NCBI GenBank assembly: GCA_051453625.1
Contig: JBOZIK010000001.1
Span: forward strand, 284,420,567-284,484,566
DNA: 64,000 nt
From: Welwitschia mirabilis
Taxonomy: Eukaryota; Gnetophyta; Gnetopsida; Welwitschiales
Reading direction: 5' to 3'
The translations under genes and the position numbers were made by a program. Shown here one piece after another: positions 11,816-25,500 of this stretch. A model generated the notes under the pieces. That model saw nothing but the letters and a program-made list of their open reading frames with translations, did no database searches and was not told the DNA's origin. Positions within the stretch are counted from its first letter, which is position 1. Each line of letters opens with the position of its first letter.

Positions 11816-12419
11816 ACCAAATCCTTCATAAAAATAGTAGGAGGAAACACCCTGATATAGAATGGACTAAGAGGACTAATAATTTTTACAATTCAAAATA
11901 TTGAGTTTTGAGATAAATTCTATATCATCATTATTAGAAACTATGAAACCATTCATCATCATTAGAAACTATGAAACCATTCAAGGAATGTTCTTTCTTA
12001 TGTACTACAACATGAGAATAAATTTCTAATAAAGAACACTAATTGTTACATCTTTATTAGGAAACCAAATGATTAAGGAGGAGGAAAAGAATGAGAAAAT
12101 ATTCTTAAGAACTAAAAAATAAATTAAAAAAGTAAAAACTCAAAAATAATTTTTCTTGATAATAATCAAATGATAAAATATAAGTTTATAATAAGAAATT
12201 CTAGAAGGGTTATAGAAATTTAGGGATGTATTCAAAGAAATAATAAATCTAGCATCCAAATGAAAGATAGAACATACCATTTACTTAATCTAAGAAGTAC
12301 AACTACTAGTAGTATAACTAGTACTAAGAACCACATTCATATTTTCAGCAATAGAAATTAGAGAGCTTTGATTGTAATTAAAACAACTATTACTTAAAGA
12401 AAAAATTCACCTAAGTGTA

Positions 12420-12970
12420 TCTCCTTGATGTGTCTTTGTATTCTTTATTAAAAAGAAAGATGAAATCTTAAGATTGTGCATAGATTACTAGTAATTGAAT
12501 AAGCTAATCATAAAAATAAAATATCGCCTACCAAGAATTAATGATCTTTTAGATTAACTACAAGGGATAAAATACTTCTCAAAAATTAATTTAAGATCAG
12601 GGTATCACTAGACAAGAATTAAAGAAACATATGTTCACAAAATAGTATTCCAAACTAGATATGAATATTATCAATTCATGGTAATGTCATTTGGACTTAC
12701 TAATGCATCACCAACTCTCATGAGTCTGATGAATGATGTTTTTTCCCTATATCTCAATAAATTTATGGTAGTATTCTCGGATGAAATTTTAGTCTATTTA
12801 AGAGATAGAGGAACATATTTAGATCACCTCAATAAAGTATTACTAATATTAAAAAATCATAATTTAAAAACCAAACTACAAAAAGTGACTTCTTCTAGAC
12901 AGGGGTAAACTACTTAGGATACATTATCTCTAAATAAGGAATTACGATAGGTCTTGTAAAGATTTAAGTA
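12420..12970 (+). pseudogene. Reverse transcriptase of the chromovirus-like element
   Basis: The plus-strand reading is FFIKKKDEILRLCIDY, KYRLPRINDLLD, YFSKINLRSGYH, then FMVMSFGLTNASPTLMSLMN and LNKFMVVFSDEILVYL (open frame 12678-12908), then LGYIIS just after a frameshift near 12905. The YxDD-type catalytic box is SDEI, so the second Asp is Glu, where the family has LDDIL. Several stops precede the open frame. Confidence 0.9.
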
Positions 12971-13189
12971 GTTTGAGAATGGCCAAATATAAAAAATATA
13001 ATAGAAACATAAATTTTTTTAGGATTATTATGATTCTATTAAAGATTAATTCCAAGATTATTATAATTAGTATTCCCATTTTTAACCTTAACAATATTGA
13101 CATTAATCTTCAATTTTACTCCAAAATGCAAAGAAGCCTTCTTAAGAGTAAATCTTATTTTAACATCGACATCCATTCTGAAGATTATA

Positions 13190-13560
13190 GATAATGAAGA
13201 ACCATTCATGATCATCACAGGCACCTCAACTTAAGGAGTTGGTGTAGTATTAAGTCAAGAAGGCAAATTAGTGGCGTATCAATTTAGAAACTAAAGCAAA
13301 TGAAAGGAATTATCTAATTCATGATCTATAACTATTAGTCATAGTGCATACTATAAAATCTTAACCATATTATTTACTTAAAAGATAATTTCTATTAAAA
13401 ATAAACCACTAGAATTTGGAGTAATTCTAGAAGAAATCTCTATTAAATGTGAGACAAAGAAGATAGAAAGAATTACTAGCAGAATACAGCTTTAATCTTT
13501 AGTACACACTAAGAATAGAAAAAAGGTCACAAATGCTTTAAGACAGATGTGATGTATGCT
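13190..13560 (+). pseudogene. RNase H of the chromovirus-like element
   Basis: The plus-strand translation EEPFMIITGTST, then GVGVVLSQEGKLVAYQFRN, corresponds to the family's PF-V-TDAS-GVGAVLSQ-G-PVAY. The first catalytic Asp appears as Gly or is shifted. The remainder is frameshifted, with only traces of the HE-ELLA motif. Confidence 0.75.
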
Positions 13561-13699
13561 TATCACCATCTTGACCATTGATCTTGTCAATTACTTAAAG
13601 GAACATTTTCCCAAAAATCCCAACTTTGAAGAAATAATTTGTATATTATAGGAAGGATAAATTATAAATATTTTTACAATCTCTTAAGATGGTTATTTT

Positions 13700-14600
13700 T
13701 AAAAGAAAAGACAACTATGTATTCTTCAAGGTGAATAGAAAAGAAAACTAATGTGCAAAATGCATGAAGTATTCTACACAGGATACCTAGAATTTAGGTG
13801 GAATTATCATATGCTAAGGAAGTTACTACTTCTGATCAAGAATGAAAGTAGAGTTGAAAGAATATATGAAAAACTACCTAATCTATTAACAAGTTAAGAA
13901 TGAAAAAGGAAGACTAATGGGACTCTTGTAACCCCTTGGTATTCCCAAATGGAAGTGGGAAAAAATTAGAATAAACTTCATTACAAGTTTACCACTCATC
14001 AAAAAACATCATAACTCTATTTTTANNNNNNNNNNNNNNNNNNNNNNNNNNNNNNNNNNNNNNNNNNNNNNNNNNNNNNNNNNNNNNNNNNNNNNNNNNN
14101 NNNNNNNNNNNNNNNNNNNNNNNNNAAACTTCATTACAAGTTTACCACTCATCAAAAAACATCATAACTCTATTTTTATTTGCATTGATAGGTTAATCAA
14201 GATGGTCTATTTCATTTAAATTAAAAGTATAAAAACTATAGAAGAGTTAGCCTAGCATTTCATATAAGAGATTTTTAGATTACATGGAGCATCATAGATC
14301 ATTATCTCTAATCACAACCTTAACTTCTTATCAGAATTTTGGAAAAGCTTCTTCCACCACCTCAGAATCAAACTTTAATTTAGTATCACTTATCATCTTG
14401 AAACTGATGGATAGATCAAGAGAATTAATTCAAGCTCAGAATATATGCTATAATTTTATGTATGAAAGAAGTCCAAAAACTAGAATAACTACCTACATTT
14501 GGCAGAATTTTAATATAATCAAACTTTCTAAACGTTCATATAGTGCTCACCCTTTAAAGCCATGTATGAAAGAAATTGTTCCACCCTAGTAACATGGTCA
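13700..14600 (+). pseudogene. Integrase of the chromovirus-like element (split by an artefactual gap)
   Basis: Plus-strand readings show a segment like WEKIRINFITSLPLI (13955-14000) and IDRLIKMVYFI (14180-14220), then EELA*HFI and RLHGASQIIISNHNLNFLSEFWKSFF with ITYHLETDGQIKRIN in shifting frames to about 14430. The core DFITGLP aspartate reads Asn, and the ISD aspartate also reads Asn. The open frame 14284-14589 is an out-of-phase shadow of this domain. Confidence 0.8.
13973..14178. other. 53-bp duplicated flanks around a 100-N gap (false gap)
   Basis: The 53 bases at 13973-14025 are identical to 14126-14178, separated by exactly 100 N. The integrase motif DFITGLP-like to DRL-K runs straight through if one copy is dropped. 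Two contigs that overlap were joined with a default-size gap. Confidence 0.9.
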
Positions 14601-15360
14601 AATCATACATAAAGATAGAAAGGAAGATGAAAATCTGAAATAAAATCAATGAAGAATAATATAAATTGAATCAAGAGGTAGCTACAGGTAGTGCAAGATA
14701 GATACAAAAAGTTCTATAACCAAAACCACTTAAGCAGAGTCTATGAAATAGGAGATCAAGTTCTCATTCGAGTTAAACCAAAAAGAAGTTTAATTAAAAT
14801 TGGGAAATATTAGAATCTACAGCCTCAATATTGTGGTCCATTTAACATCATAAAAAGAATTCAAAATTTGGCTTATAAATTAGAGTTACTAATGAAGTTA
14901 TTTAGAGTGCACCATGTATTCCATGTCATCCTATTGAAGCCATATCATGAAGATAGTATCTAGGATTATACACTTGATTAAAAGCACATCCTACTAAAAC
15001 TAAATATGATATTTGACATATAACCTAAATAAATTATATACTTCTATACTAAAAAGCTTCAAAATAAGATCATTAACAACATGCTAATCAAATGAATCTA
15101 GTGTAAATAAAACAAATGGAAGAATGAGGAATTCATGAAACAAAATTTTTTATAGCTATTCAATTGAAAAATGGACTTATTGTATATTATATGTTTGTCT
15201 CTCTATATTCATAAATTAACTTATATGTCAAAATAAATTATTGTAGAAACAGTAATGGAGATGAATGAGGAATAACTAGTAGATGTAGATGCAAGCGATT
15301 CATCCACTGTAGGGCCTCAACTAGAGGACAAACCAAGAAATTAAGGGGGAGGAAATATAA
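14600..15360 (+). pseudogene. Integrase C-terminal region and 3' end of the chromovirus-like element
   Basis: Near 14815-14945 the plus-strand reading gives QPQYCGPFNIIKRIQNLAYK and RVHHVFHVILLKPYHEDS, the integrase tail before the chromodomain. The chromodomain itself is not clear. The element appears to end with AAGGGGGAGG (15343-15352), a polypurine tract just before the expected 3' LTR. Confidence 0.7.
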
Positions 15361-18300
15361 TGTTTTAAAAGTAATTTTTGATTAACTAATTATTTTTCAA
15401 GAGTAATGACTATGTAATAAACTAAAACTATTATATAACTAAAGGATGCGACCCTTAAATTATAACATTATATCCTTTCGTTTTGAGTCTTAATCCCCTG
15501 GCATTAGGTAAGGTTAGATAGACGAGGTGGATGTAATCAATGATAATCTTGGTTGATTTCTATAGTTTCTAGGGAGTTAAGTAAGGTTGTATTTTACATA
15601 TTTACCTCTAACCACTAGTCTAGGACTGGAACAAGGCATAGAGGCAATATCATTGTATTACAATGCACTATTATATTAATAAGGAGATACTTCATTTTTT
15701 GTCCAATTAATGTATTATTAAGTTCCTTATTATGTAGTCTCTAGATGTTCCTTATTAAATCTGAAGTTCACCTTAACTTTATAATTCAGAACATTATAAT
15801 CTTATATAGATAGAAAATTTTTAAGCTTTTCAAGTACATGATCTTCATTGGTTTTTAATAGGAGAATTCATGACATGCTTAGTTTTCATAGTTTATCTTA
15901 TTTTATCTTTATGAAAAAGGACAACAATAGAAGTTTATATAGAAAGTAATATTTTTTTCATTTTAATTTTATATACACATGCTCATTTTGAGGCAGATAA
16001 AATATGGTAAACAAAAAGGTATAAGAAGAGAACATGAAAGGAACATGTTTAAGATATAGTTGATATAATAATAAATACATTTAAAAGATGGTTTTTAAGA
16101 AATTATTCATTTTATTTTAGTGTAAGCTGTGTGCCAAAATTTTTAGATGCATTTAAACCTAATTTTTTTAAAGTCCTAAATAAGAAAGGTCTTATTCTTG
16201 GAACTATTTTATTACTTTTAAAAAGTTTAAATGGATGAAAAGGGTATGGAAAGATAAGAAATGGAACCTTCAATAGATGAATCTAAAGAAAGTTGAATGG
16301 ATCTTACAAAAAATATATTCAATAATTATCAATTCTTTAAATTCAATAATTTCACATTTATTTATTTTTAATTCTATATAGTTGTTTAGCCCTTGTAATT
16401 TATTAAATGAACTTCAAGTTGAAATAGGAATATTTAAGACATTGACTTCTTCAAATTCTTAAGTAACTTCAAATATTGGAATCATAGAATGAAATAGAAC
16501 TATTTGTTAGAAACACTTGCATTTGTAAGATTGATTTTTTAATTTAGTTTATTACAAATTTAAATAAATAGTAATGAGTAAAGCTTAAAAAGTTTATAAT
16601 ATAAAATTTTAATAAATAGTTTATTGATTTTATCTTCAAAATAACTTTATTTTTTATCTTTTATTCTAATTTGTAAAACTTTTACTTAATTACATTTTTT
16701 AATTATAAATACATTTATTAAGCTACTCTTATTAAGATAAAAAGGCTGATATATTTCTTGTGATAATATTTTTTATTTATTTCCTTAGTTTAATTATCTA
16801 CGTTTTGTTATTTTGTGGTGGGCTTTTTCATTACAAATGTAATTATTTTATATAAATAAAAGCTATCACTTCACATTATTAGATTTTATGCTTAACTAAA
16901 AGCATGAAAATTTAGTCAAATAATCTATAAGAAAGGGCATTAACATATTTAAACTTATTCAAGAATTTACTTGCATAAAAGGCATATACAATTTAAGAAT
17001 TAAGAATAATTGTCATAATAAGAGAATTATAAGAAAACATTATGGATATGCAACGCTTTATTATTGTTTTAACATGAACCATATTATGTATGTAATTTTT
17101 ATGATAGCCACACTTGTAATAAGGGGAATTACTATGCAAAATTATGTATGCTCCATTAATATTTTTGATAAGTAATGTTAGGCCATTATATGGTAAAATT
17201 ATGTGTATTATCTCATGATCAATAATGTCCTTCTTTAGAAAGTAGAAAGTGTACAAAATAAAATATTAAAAGGGAAAATAATACATGTTTTATTACTATT
17301 TTATGATAAATAACATTTATTTATCTTATTTTTTAACAAGTAAAATTTTTTAAAATATCATGCCAAAATCTCTCAATAGTCATTGTAACTTGTTAAATTT
17401 AAGGCTTACTTAGGATATAAAAGAAAACAACATCATACTTGAATAAACTTTATGAAAAATAAAATTTTAAAAAAAAATTTTAAAACAAAAAGGTGAATCT
17501 TGAATATCTAATATTTTATAGAATTTATTTTTCCTCGGTATGTATTTAACTACTTGAATATGTGATAAGGAGATTTTGGACTAGAAAGAATAAAGGATTA
17601 CAAAATTTTTAAGTTACATGTTCATGTATTCAAGTTACCCTTGAACATGAACTTTAATGTCTTCAATAAGAATCACGAGTGAAACCAGAAATTTGGTAGC
17701 TATCTCCCAAGTGGATAGGAACCACTTCCTTCAATGATGTAAACTAGTGGTCCTAGTAAGTGTAATATGATTTTCCATGATTTATCTTTTAAAAATAAAT
17801 GAATTACATAAATGGCCATGTTGTTACTCCTACTTAATCAAGAATAATGTATTTTAGTAACTAGTTAATTATTAATTTTTACAAAAAAATTATTATATCT
17901 AGCTTAGGATAAATATAGACTTTAAAATAATAATCATTAATATTCAAATGCTTGGTAGAACAAAATCATGAAACTTGCATAGTTTTAGAAAAGTTAACTT
18001 CAACATTCCTTCAAATGATCATATTTTAGTTACAAATGGCTTTTACTAGTTTACATCTTCCAAAGACAAGAAAAGAATTCTTTCATAAAATATATCTCAT
18101 AGACCACCATATGAAATTCCATACTTGGGATTTCATAAAAGCAATTATTAGAGTTATCATTAAGAATTGTTAATTTTTTAACCTCTTATGGATTATATTT
18201 TGATTAGTCAAAATGGTACCCCCTACTTCAAGAATTATAAACCCACTAGATATGATTTTATTATTAATATTTGCCTAGTAGAAGCCACCCATGTGGTTTT

Positions 18301-21300
18301 AACCAATCAAGAAGACTAGTGGTCACTGTAACTATGCAATGGTTTCTCATGAATTAACTTCCTCATTAACAAAAATAATAAAAAATAAAACCTAATAAAA
18401 TATTAAAATCTTTATTTATGAAGTTATTCCTTAGCTATCTAGATCTTAATTTTGGATAAGTTATAAAGAAATAAGTAAAGCTACTTACACATTTAAGAAC
18501 ATGTATTGTTACTCTTATGCATACTTTTATGGAATTACTTTCAAAGATAATTATAATTTTTATAGCATATTTTATATTAGGTTTGTTATTTATTAAATGC
18601 AATAATGCACCAAATCCTTTATATACATAAAGTAGGATCGATTGACTCCTCTTTAGGATCTAACATATAAATAAAATTTTTTAGGATTTTTCTTAAATTA
18701 CAATCTCGTATTACTAGATTTGAGTGTTTTCATGAAATACTAAGTTTATCCAAGATATAATTTAAATGAATCAAATTCCATGGCAAGCCTATTAGTAAAG
18801 TTTCATTATAAGATGATATCTAGTTATCCTAGTTAATAAAAAGTCAGGAGAAAAGATACATATTAAAAATACAAAACTAATTTATTATTAGTCAAATAAA
18901 AACCTTGGACACAAGAAGAATGATTCAAAAATTCCATGAACAGCCTATAATGTTGTAGTTTAAAATCAAATGAATGAATTAAAAAAAGTAAATAAGAAAT
19001 CTGATATGTACATATATAAAGAGATATGTTACGCATATAAGCTAACATTTTTAAATGATTCTACATAATTCTTAGTAGGAATTCATGATTACATGTTTAA
19101 TCTAAAAGTTTTTTACCCCCTTTCATTAGTATATGTGCATCCAACTTAATCAAACCTTTAAAAATATGAATAATTTAAATTTTTTTCTTAAATGATTAAT
19201 GGAGAAATCATTCAATTGTAAATCATATTAAACTCTTATGGAAGTACTAGGATTAAGAATAGAACTATTATACAGTTGCTAAATAAGGAATTGATTAAGT
19301 CATGTTATGTAATCATAAGAGGGTAGTGGTTGTAAAAGCAACCTCAACCCCTATCCCATAAATGCGTGTTGGTCTACTCAAGTACACAAAGTGTCATTCC
19401 ACTAGCGTTGACCTCTAGGAATATGTCCCCATCCATTACCATAGTCTGTCCCCATAACTTAATCATAGTAAGACAATATACATAGTAATTCTAGTACCCC
19501 ATAACTCGATAATAGAAAGGCAATATACATAGTAACTCTAGTACTATAGGATCTACCGTGCACCATATTGAGCAACTCTCTTTCTATCTTTTTTAATAAC
19601 CTTCTAATTTTCTCTATCTTATGATGAAAAAGGAAGAAATAACTCATCGAAAAGTAGTAAAAGAAAGTAGAGACAAGTGTCGATATGACTCTATTCTTGC
19701 AATTGCGTTGGAATCACTTACATGTAGATACTTTAAGGTTCTAGTTCTATGAGAACCATTGGCATTTCACTAGCCCACCCAGGCTTGGCAAGGTTATGTA
19801 ACTAAAGTTCCACGTCTAAAGACCCTTGTTTATGAACCCATTAGTTATTAGTTATTACTTGAATAATACATTATAAAATAAACAATGCAAAAAGAGATCT
19901 TTTCACTTGTTCTTTATTAACTTACATTAACAAAATTTTCATAATAATTATAATAATCAAATACATACTAGGATTACAATTAAAACTTTCAACTATTACT
20001 TTGATTAACCTTCATAATATAAAAACTTAAATTATTATAATAAACATTCATAATCCCATAATTGGAAGAGACATGATGTAATTATAGTAATTATGTTATC
20101 ATATATTTATAGTATTATGGTCTTCAAATTCTCTTGAAGATTTTTTACTTTGTTATATGGGAATCATTTTTAGCCATATCATACTTTAATAGAAAAGTAT
20201 CTTACCATATTCACATGTAATATAGGTAGATAATGGTATCCATTTTGGAGCTATAGAAATCATTATTTAATAGTTTTTTTCATAAGGTTAGAGAAATAAA
20301 TAATACCATGAACCTTGATTATAAAAACTTTAGCACATATCATAATATCCATGACACTTTGTATGCCATGTGGAAATCCTTCTCATCAATAAAATCATGA
20401 AGGTCAATGATAAGTAAAAAAGATACATGCTATTATCATAATTAATATCTTCATCATAATTACTATTAAAAGTAATCAAAACTAATAATTCCATTAGTTG
20501 TACATTATTTACCATATGGGAGTCTATCCCTAGTCACAAAACCATAGTGGATAATGATAAGAACATATCTTTAGTGAGACTCGAATAATGCAAATGTTTA
20601 ACCTCTTAAATAATATTATAGTGAAAATTATAATCTTAAAAATAAGGTTTCAATATAACTTAAAGTATAACTAATGTAAGGGAGAAGCTTTTCTTTGAAT
20701 TTTTCTACAAGGGATGGTAGGTATTATAGGGGTTGCATGTAAATTAAAAATGAATGTCAACTTAAAAGGTACTTAGAATGGATTGGAATAGTAAATGATT
20801 TTATAAGGGAATTTATTTATAGAATATTCCATCCTTAGAAATTTAGCAATAAGAACCTCTATGATGATAACTAGCCCATTCTAATAATAATTAATGACAT
20901 TTTTACCTCATGTTTCATTTTTCATACATCCACTTATGGACACTCAATGTCAAATAATTATAACTGCAAACTTTAATAAAATAATAGTATATTATGATAA
21001 CCTCAATTTAGAATAAAATAGAGTTACAAATAATATCTTTAATAACTTTAAATTAATTACAACATGATACATATATCAGAAATATCATCTTGCATAATAT
21101 AATAAGGCCATTTACTAAATAATATAGGCATTATTTAACAAAACTTTATAAGTAGCCCTATATAAGATATTCTTCTTTGATTTTCCACCTTAGGTATTTC
21201 TATTCTTATTGTTAGATGGTGGAGATATTAATAGGCATTAGGCCTTAAAACTTATATTATTAAAAAAATTTAAATATTATAACTTTTGTAAAAAATTACT

Positions 21301-24300
21301 TTTATGTCTCCTATGTTTTCACATGGAAGTTTAAAAATATTAACACTTATTAAATAAAATCTTGAAAATAATGAAATTTAGTATTTAATTAAAATCTTTT
21401 ATCATGCCCTATTCTTTTGAAATTTATCTCTTTCTGCCTTTTCTTTATTACATCACCTTTCGTTTTCAACCTTTTAGCCATCTTTTTCAAAGCCTTATTT
21501 GTCACATTAATTTGAGGAAGTGTTGGCCATTTAAAAAAAAAAGGTTTTATTAGAAAATATTAAAAGTACAAAATTATGTTCCAAGTAAATTTAAAAAAGC
21601 TAAAAACTACAAGAAAATAGAGAATAAAATTCTTTATAGAATTTTTTTTAAAAATAATTAGAAAGATTACAAAAACATGCATGAAAGTATCAACCAATAA
21701 GAAATAGGACTCAAGAGGTTATCCATGTCAAGATAGATATGTTCTACTTAATGATGAATTTGAAAATAAACATGCTGCACCATGTTATAGCACTCTTCAA
21801 TGTTGAAAAATGTGGGGAAATAAATAATGAAAAACTAGATTATAATACTATTTCCAAATAAAAAATAAAATGATTAGCAATGGGAGAAGAACCAACAAAG
21901 ACCATTGAATGAGTGATAGAAAAACCCTCAAATAATTAGTTTATCTAGTTTCAAGCATAATGAGAAAGGGTTCATGGTCAAAAAAACATGATTAAGACTA
22001 TTAAGGCCATGATATTATGAGCAAATAAGATTAGTTATACCCATCTAATGTAGTTTTTAACCAATAGGAGGCCCATGATAAAAAAAATACAAAGGAAATG
22101 CTTCATTTTTGGAAGAGTTAAAAGCTTCTCTTCCAAAACTATAAAGATTTAATTCAATTTCAAATATTATTACAAAAATGAACTAACTAGTCTGATTAAT
22201 GAAGAAAATAAATGGAACTTGAGGTTTATAGGCTTAAATATTGTGCTCATTTATCCAAAGTATCACTTAAAACATCAAATGAAGAGCATTAGAGGTAATA
22301 ACACACTATCAAAGATAATCCAAAACTTTGAAAAAGAAAATATGCATGGTTCTACCCAAATAATATAAATGTATGAAAGCCTCTCCATGAAGCCAATTTT
22401 CATGTAAATTAATATAGCTAAAAGAGATAACTCTTTGTTGAGTTTAATGCTTATCCAAGAGAGGACTAGAGATTTCTAAGGTATTTGGACTTAAAGGAAG
22501 CCATCAAGGTGAGATTTACACAAGACATGCATGCTAAATGTGAAAGAGATTCTAATTGATGTGCGAATGAAGCTTTTTCCAACCATTCTAAATACTATGA
22601 AATACATGAACTTCTAGAAGGGAAGTAACATGCAAGTAAATGAACAAATTAAAATATTATCAAAAAGAATGATTCTTAGGTTAAACTTGTTATGACCTAA
22701 GCTAAAGAAACCCACCAATAATATTTGAAGAAATAATATGATTAAGAAAATACTTTCTTACCAAAATAAGGCCTTTCTTTAAAGAACTAATAAAATCCAA
22801 TGCTTTATATATTTTTAGAAGGATAACAATATCCCAAGATACATGAGTAAATCCATGATAAGAATCTTTAGAAGACTACATGAATTGTCCAAAATACTTT
22901 TAAGACTTTGATAATAATAAAAACTTAAATCTCAACAAAAAGAATAGTAAACATGATTGGAAGAAATAATACATTTTCAAACTAAGTACTTACTTATATA
23001 ATAGATACGCTTTGTTTTTTATTTATCAATGATTTCATTAATAAATGTAAGTGTTTATTAGTAGTATCAATGATATGAAATAACTTTCTTTTTTTTATTA
23101 ATGACCAAATTATAAAATACTAAGTGTTTACTGATGGTTTCATTAATATAGAAGAGAAGTGAGAGAAGATAATTAATAAAAGAAGAATTTAAGTGCTTAC
23201 TACTTGTGTTCTTCTTTTATTAATTACATGTAAATGGGTTATTAATATCTTAATTGATGACACATTGACACTAATCAAACAAATATATTCTGTGTGTAAT
23301 CTACTTTCATAATTAATAATATTATTCTTATTGATGAGTTAATAACATTCTCATCAATATTCCACATCAAGATGTTTAATAAGAAATTGTCATGTATATA
23401 TGTTATGTAAATGTGTTTAAATAATTTGTTTTAAAATTACTTACATACTAATGCAATATTTTTTATTTATAAAAATGCTAATTTCTTTTAAAAATAACAA
23501 AAAACCGTAACATCCAATAATGAGGTAAAGTTTCCTTTTATCATTTCATAGTTATTAGTTTTTAAATAGACTTTAAATCTCACTCATGATTTATGAAGCA
23601 TAAATAATTTGATACAAAAACATTTCAAATTTTAAGAGAAGACTCATTAAAGAATTCTTAAAGTTTTTTATCAAGAAAAATTCCTCTCAAGCATGGAATA
23701 TTATTATCTTTAAGTTACACTACAAATATTATTTTTACACTATGATGCTAATGCCTTTTTAAAAACTAATGAATAATTATATCATTAATAATTTAATGGA
23801 GAAAGATTTGTAGTTCTTAATTTTCTCTTGAAAGGAAGTCTAATTAAAATTTTATTATAATGTAATTATCAAACCATTTTAATTCAAATCAAACTCTTCA
23901 TCATCCCAATTTTCTAAAATGCATGTCAAATTACCCTTCTATTTCTTGAGAAGTTATATTTTCTATTTTGATTTACTTTATTTTTCTCATCTTAATAAAT
24001 TATGAATATTTCTTATAAATTAATTCTTTTATCTTTACATCTAATCCACTTTTTTGATACTATGTCTTCTCCTTTTTCTTTATCTTTTTCTTACAACAAC
24101 CCAAAAAAAACCCATTAAAGAGAGTTTCTCAATTGGCAGAGAATTTTCCCTATGAGCTTTAGTTTCATAAATCACATGGAATTACTATAGAGCTTCTTGA
24201 GATCTTCTTAAACTCTGATTATAAACCTAACAAAGAAATATAACCAATTTATTCTAATATAGAGTAAGTCTTAAAAGAATTAGATTAACGTCAAAAGTAG

Positions 24301-25500
24301 AAGATTCATAAGATGAACTTTAGGAATCAAAACAACATTAAATCATTGATCAATGAATAGTTTCATCAAAGTCAAATAAATATATCAAGAAATTACAAGA
24401 AGATGAAATTTTTCTTAGATTTAAAAAGTTGGATTAAATTATGCCTTATCTAAATCAAGTTTCTTATTTGGTTAAGTAAATTAAGATGAGACATGATTTA
24501 AGTTTGATAATTCTAAAAATGGATCTATGTGATATAAAAATTATGTAGATTAAGAAGCATTGGACTATCTTATTGCATCATATACAACATGAAAGAGAAG
24601 TGGAAGAACTAACTCAACTTATACATAGAATAAAAGTTAATCAAAATAAAGTATTTCCAGGGAAAACTTCTTTTTTAAAGAATGTTTCAAGATGTTATTC
24701 TTAAAAGGAAAAGAAAAAGTCCTTTAATTAATATAGTACATAAATCTTTTTTTAAAATAATTAATCTTATCAGGTTAAGGTTTATTTTAGGTGTTTATTT
24801 AAAATAAAAATGTACTGCTTTTTTTAAATTTTGAATAAAGAATTTGTTTCCTTAGATATATAATAAGCATCAAATTTTAACTTTAGGCATGCTTATGAGT
24901 CTTTATCTTACTAACAAGTCTTAAAAGCTTTTAATTAGGCTTTATCTTAGTCTAAGTTTTCTTTCCTTTTTTTTTCTTTTCTTCTTTTTCTTTTCTTTTT
25001 AAATAAATAGGAATAAGTTTAAAGAAAAATATCTTGTGATTTTCATTACTCCTCTCCTAATAGAACTTTCTTCCATCATCATTTTTTTAAGAATTTAAGT
25101 GAATTTCATCCTAGGATTTTTTCTTAGATGATTTTATAAATAATAGTGCAAGTTATTCTAATTATTTACTAAAAACCCAAGTTGAAAAACTTGGCAAGAC
25201 AAGATGGAAGGACTCTACAACTAGGGTTTTATAGAAACAGAGAGGATCTTGAGTCTACGCATGGGATTGCATGTGATTACATGTAGCACAATTAAAATAA
25301 AGAATCATATAACAATGAAATGATTCCCTTTAGTTAAGGGAAGAATTATAAGTGAGAAAATCAGAGGATCAAGTAGATCAAGATAAAAGGATAGGCAAAT
25401 TTAGTAATAACACCTAGGAAAATAATGAACCCATTCCCTAATAAGGGAATTTTGGAAAATCCATCACTAGAGGGCTAGCATAACATAGGGAAGTAAAATA
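15360..25500. other. Long AT-rich stretch without recognisable genes
   Basis: No conserved domain, tRNA or LTR pair could be recognised. Small open frames (16993-17256, 18863-19048, 19459-19647, 20330-20515) have no motifs and fit chance. The segment 15360-15800 may be the 3' LTR of the chromovirus-like element but has no partner. A somewhat less AT-rich island at 19300-19850 contains a 47-bp tandem duplication. A pyrimidine-only tract lies at about 24960-25000. Confidence 0.5.
19450..19543. repeat. 47-bp imperfect tandem duplication
   Basis: Two adjacent copies of a unit beginning CCCCATAACT and ending CTAGTA (19450-19496 and 19497-19543) differ at a handful of positions. They lie in a less AT-rich island that may be part of an unrecognised repeat. 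Confidence 0.75.

Larger units (their letters stand above)
11376..15360 (+). mobile_element. Chromovirus-like Ty3/gypsy retrotransposon, decayed
   Basis: On the plus strand the order is gag nucleocapsid, protease, RT, RNase H, integrase, integrase C-terminal/chromo-linker region and a polypurine stretch. The RT wording (FGLTNA-PT-MSLMNDVF) and the C-terminal phrase AYKLELLMKLFRVHHVFHV followed by LLKPYHEDS are typical of plant chromoviruses. Stops and frameshifts occur in all domains. A spurious 100-N gap splits integrase. The LTRs were not resolved. Confidence 0.85.

Noticed and set aside
14284-14589. 101-codon plus-strand open frame as a host gene
   Set aside because: It overlaps the chromovirus-like integrase region and reads that domain out of phase.
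15360-15800. 3' LTR of the chromovirus-like element
   Set aside because: The place is right and a polypurine tract precedes it, but I could not match it to the 10000-10505 candidate 5' LTR, so I did not list it as an LTR.
23726-23770. Possible CACTA transposon end (CACTACAAATATT), with ATTAATGA-type repeats near 23000-23350
   Set aside because: The repeats lie outside the supposed end, no matching inverted end was found, and no target duplication is visible.
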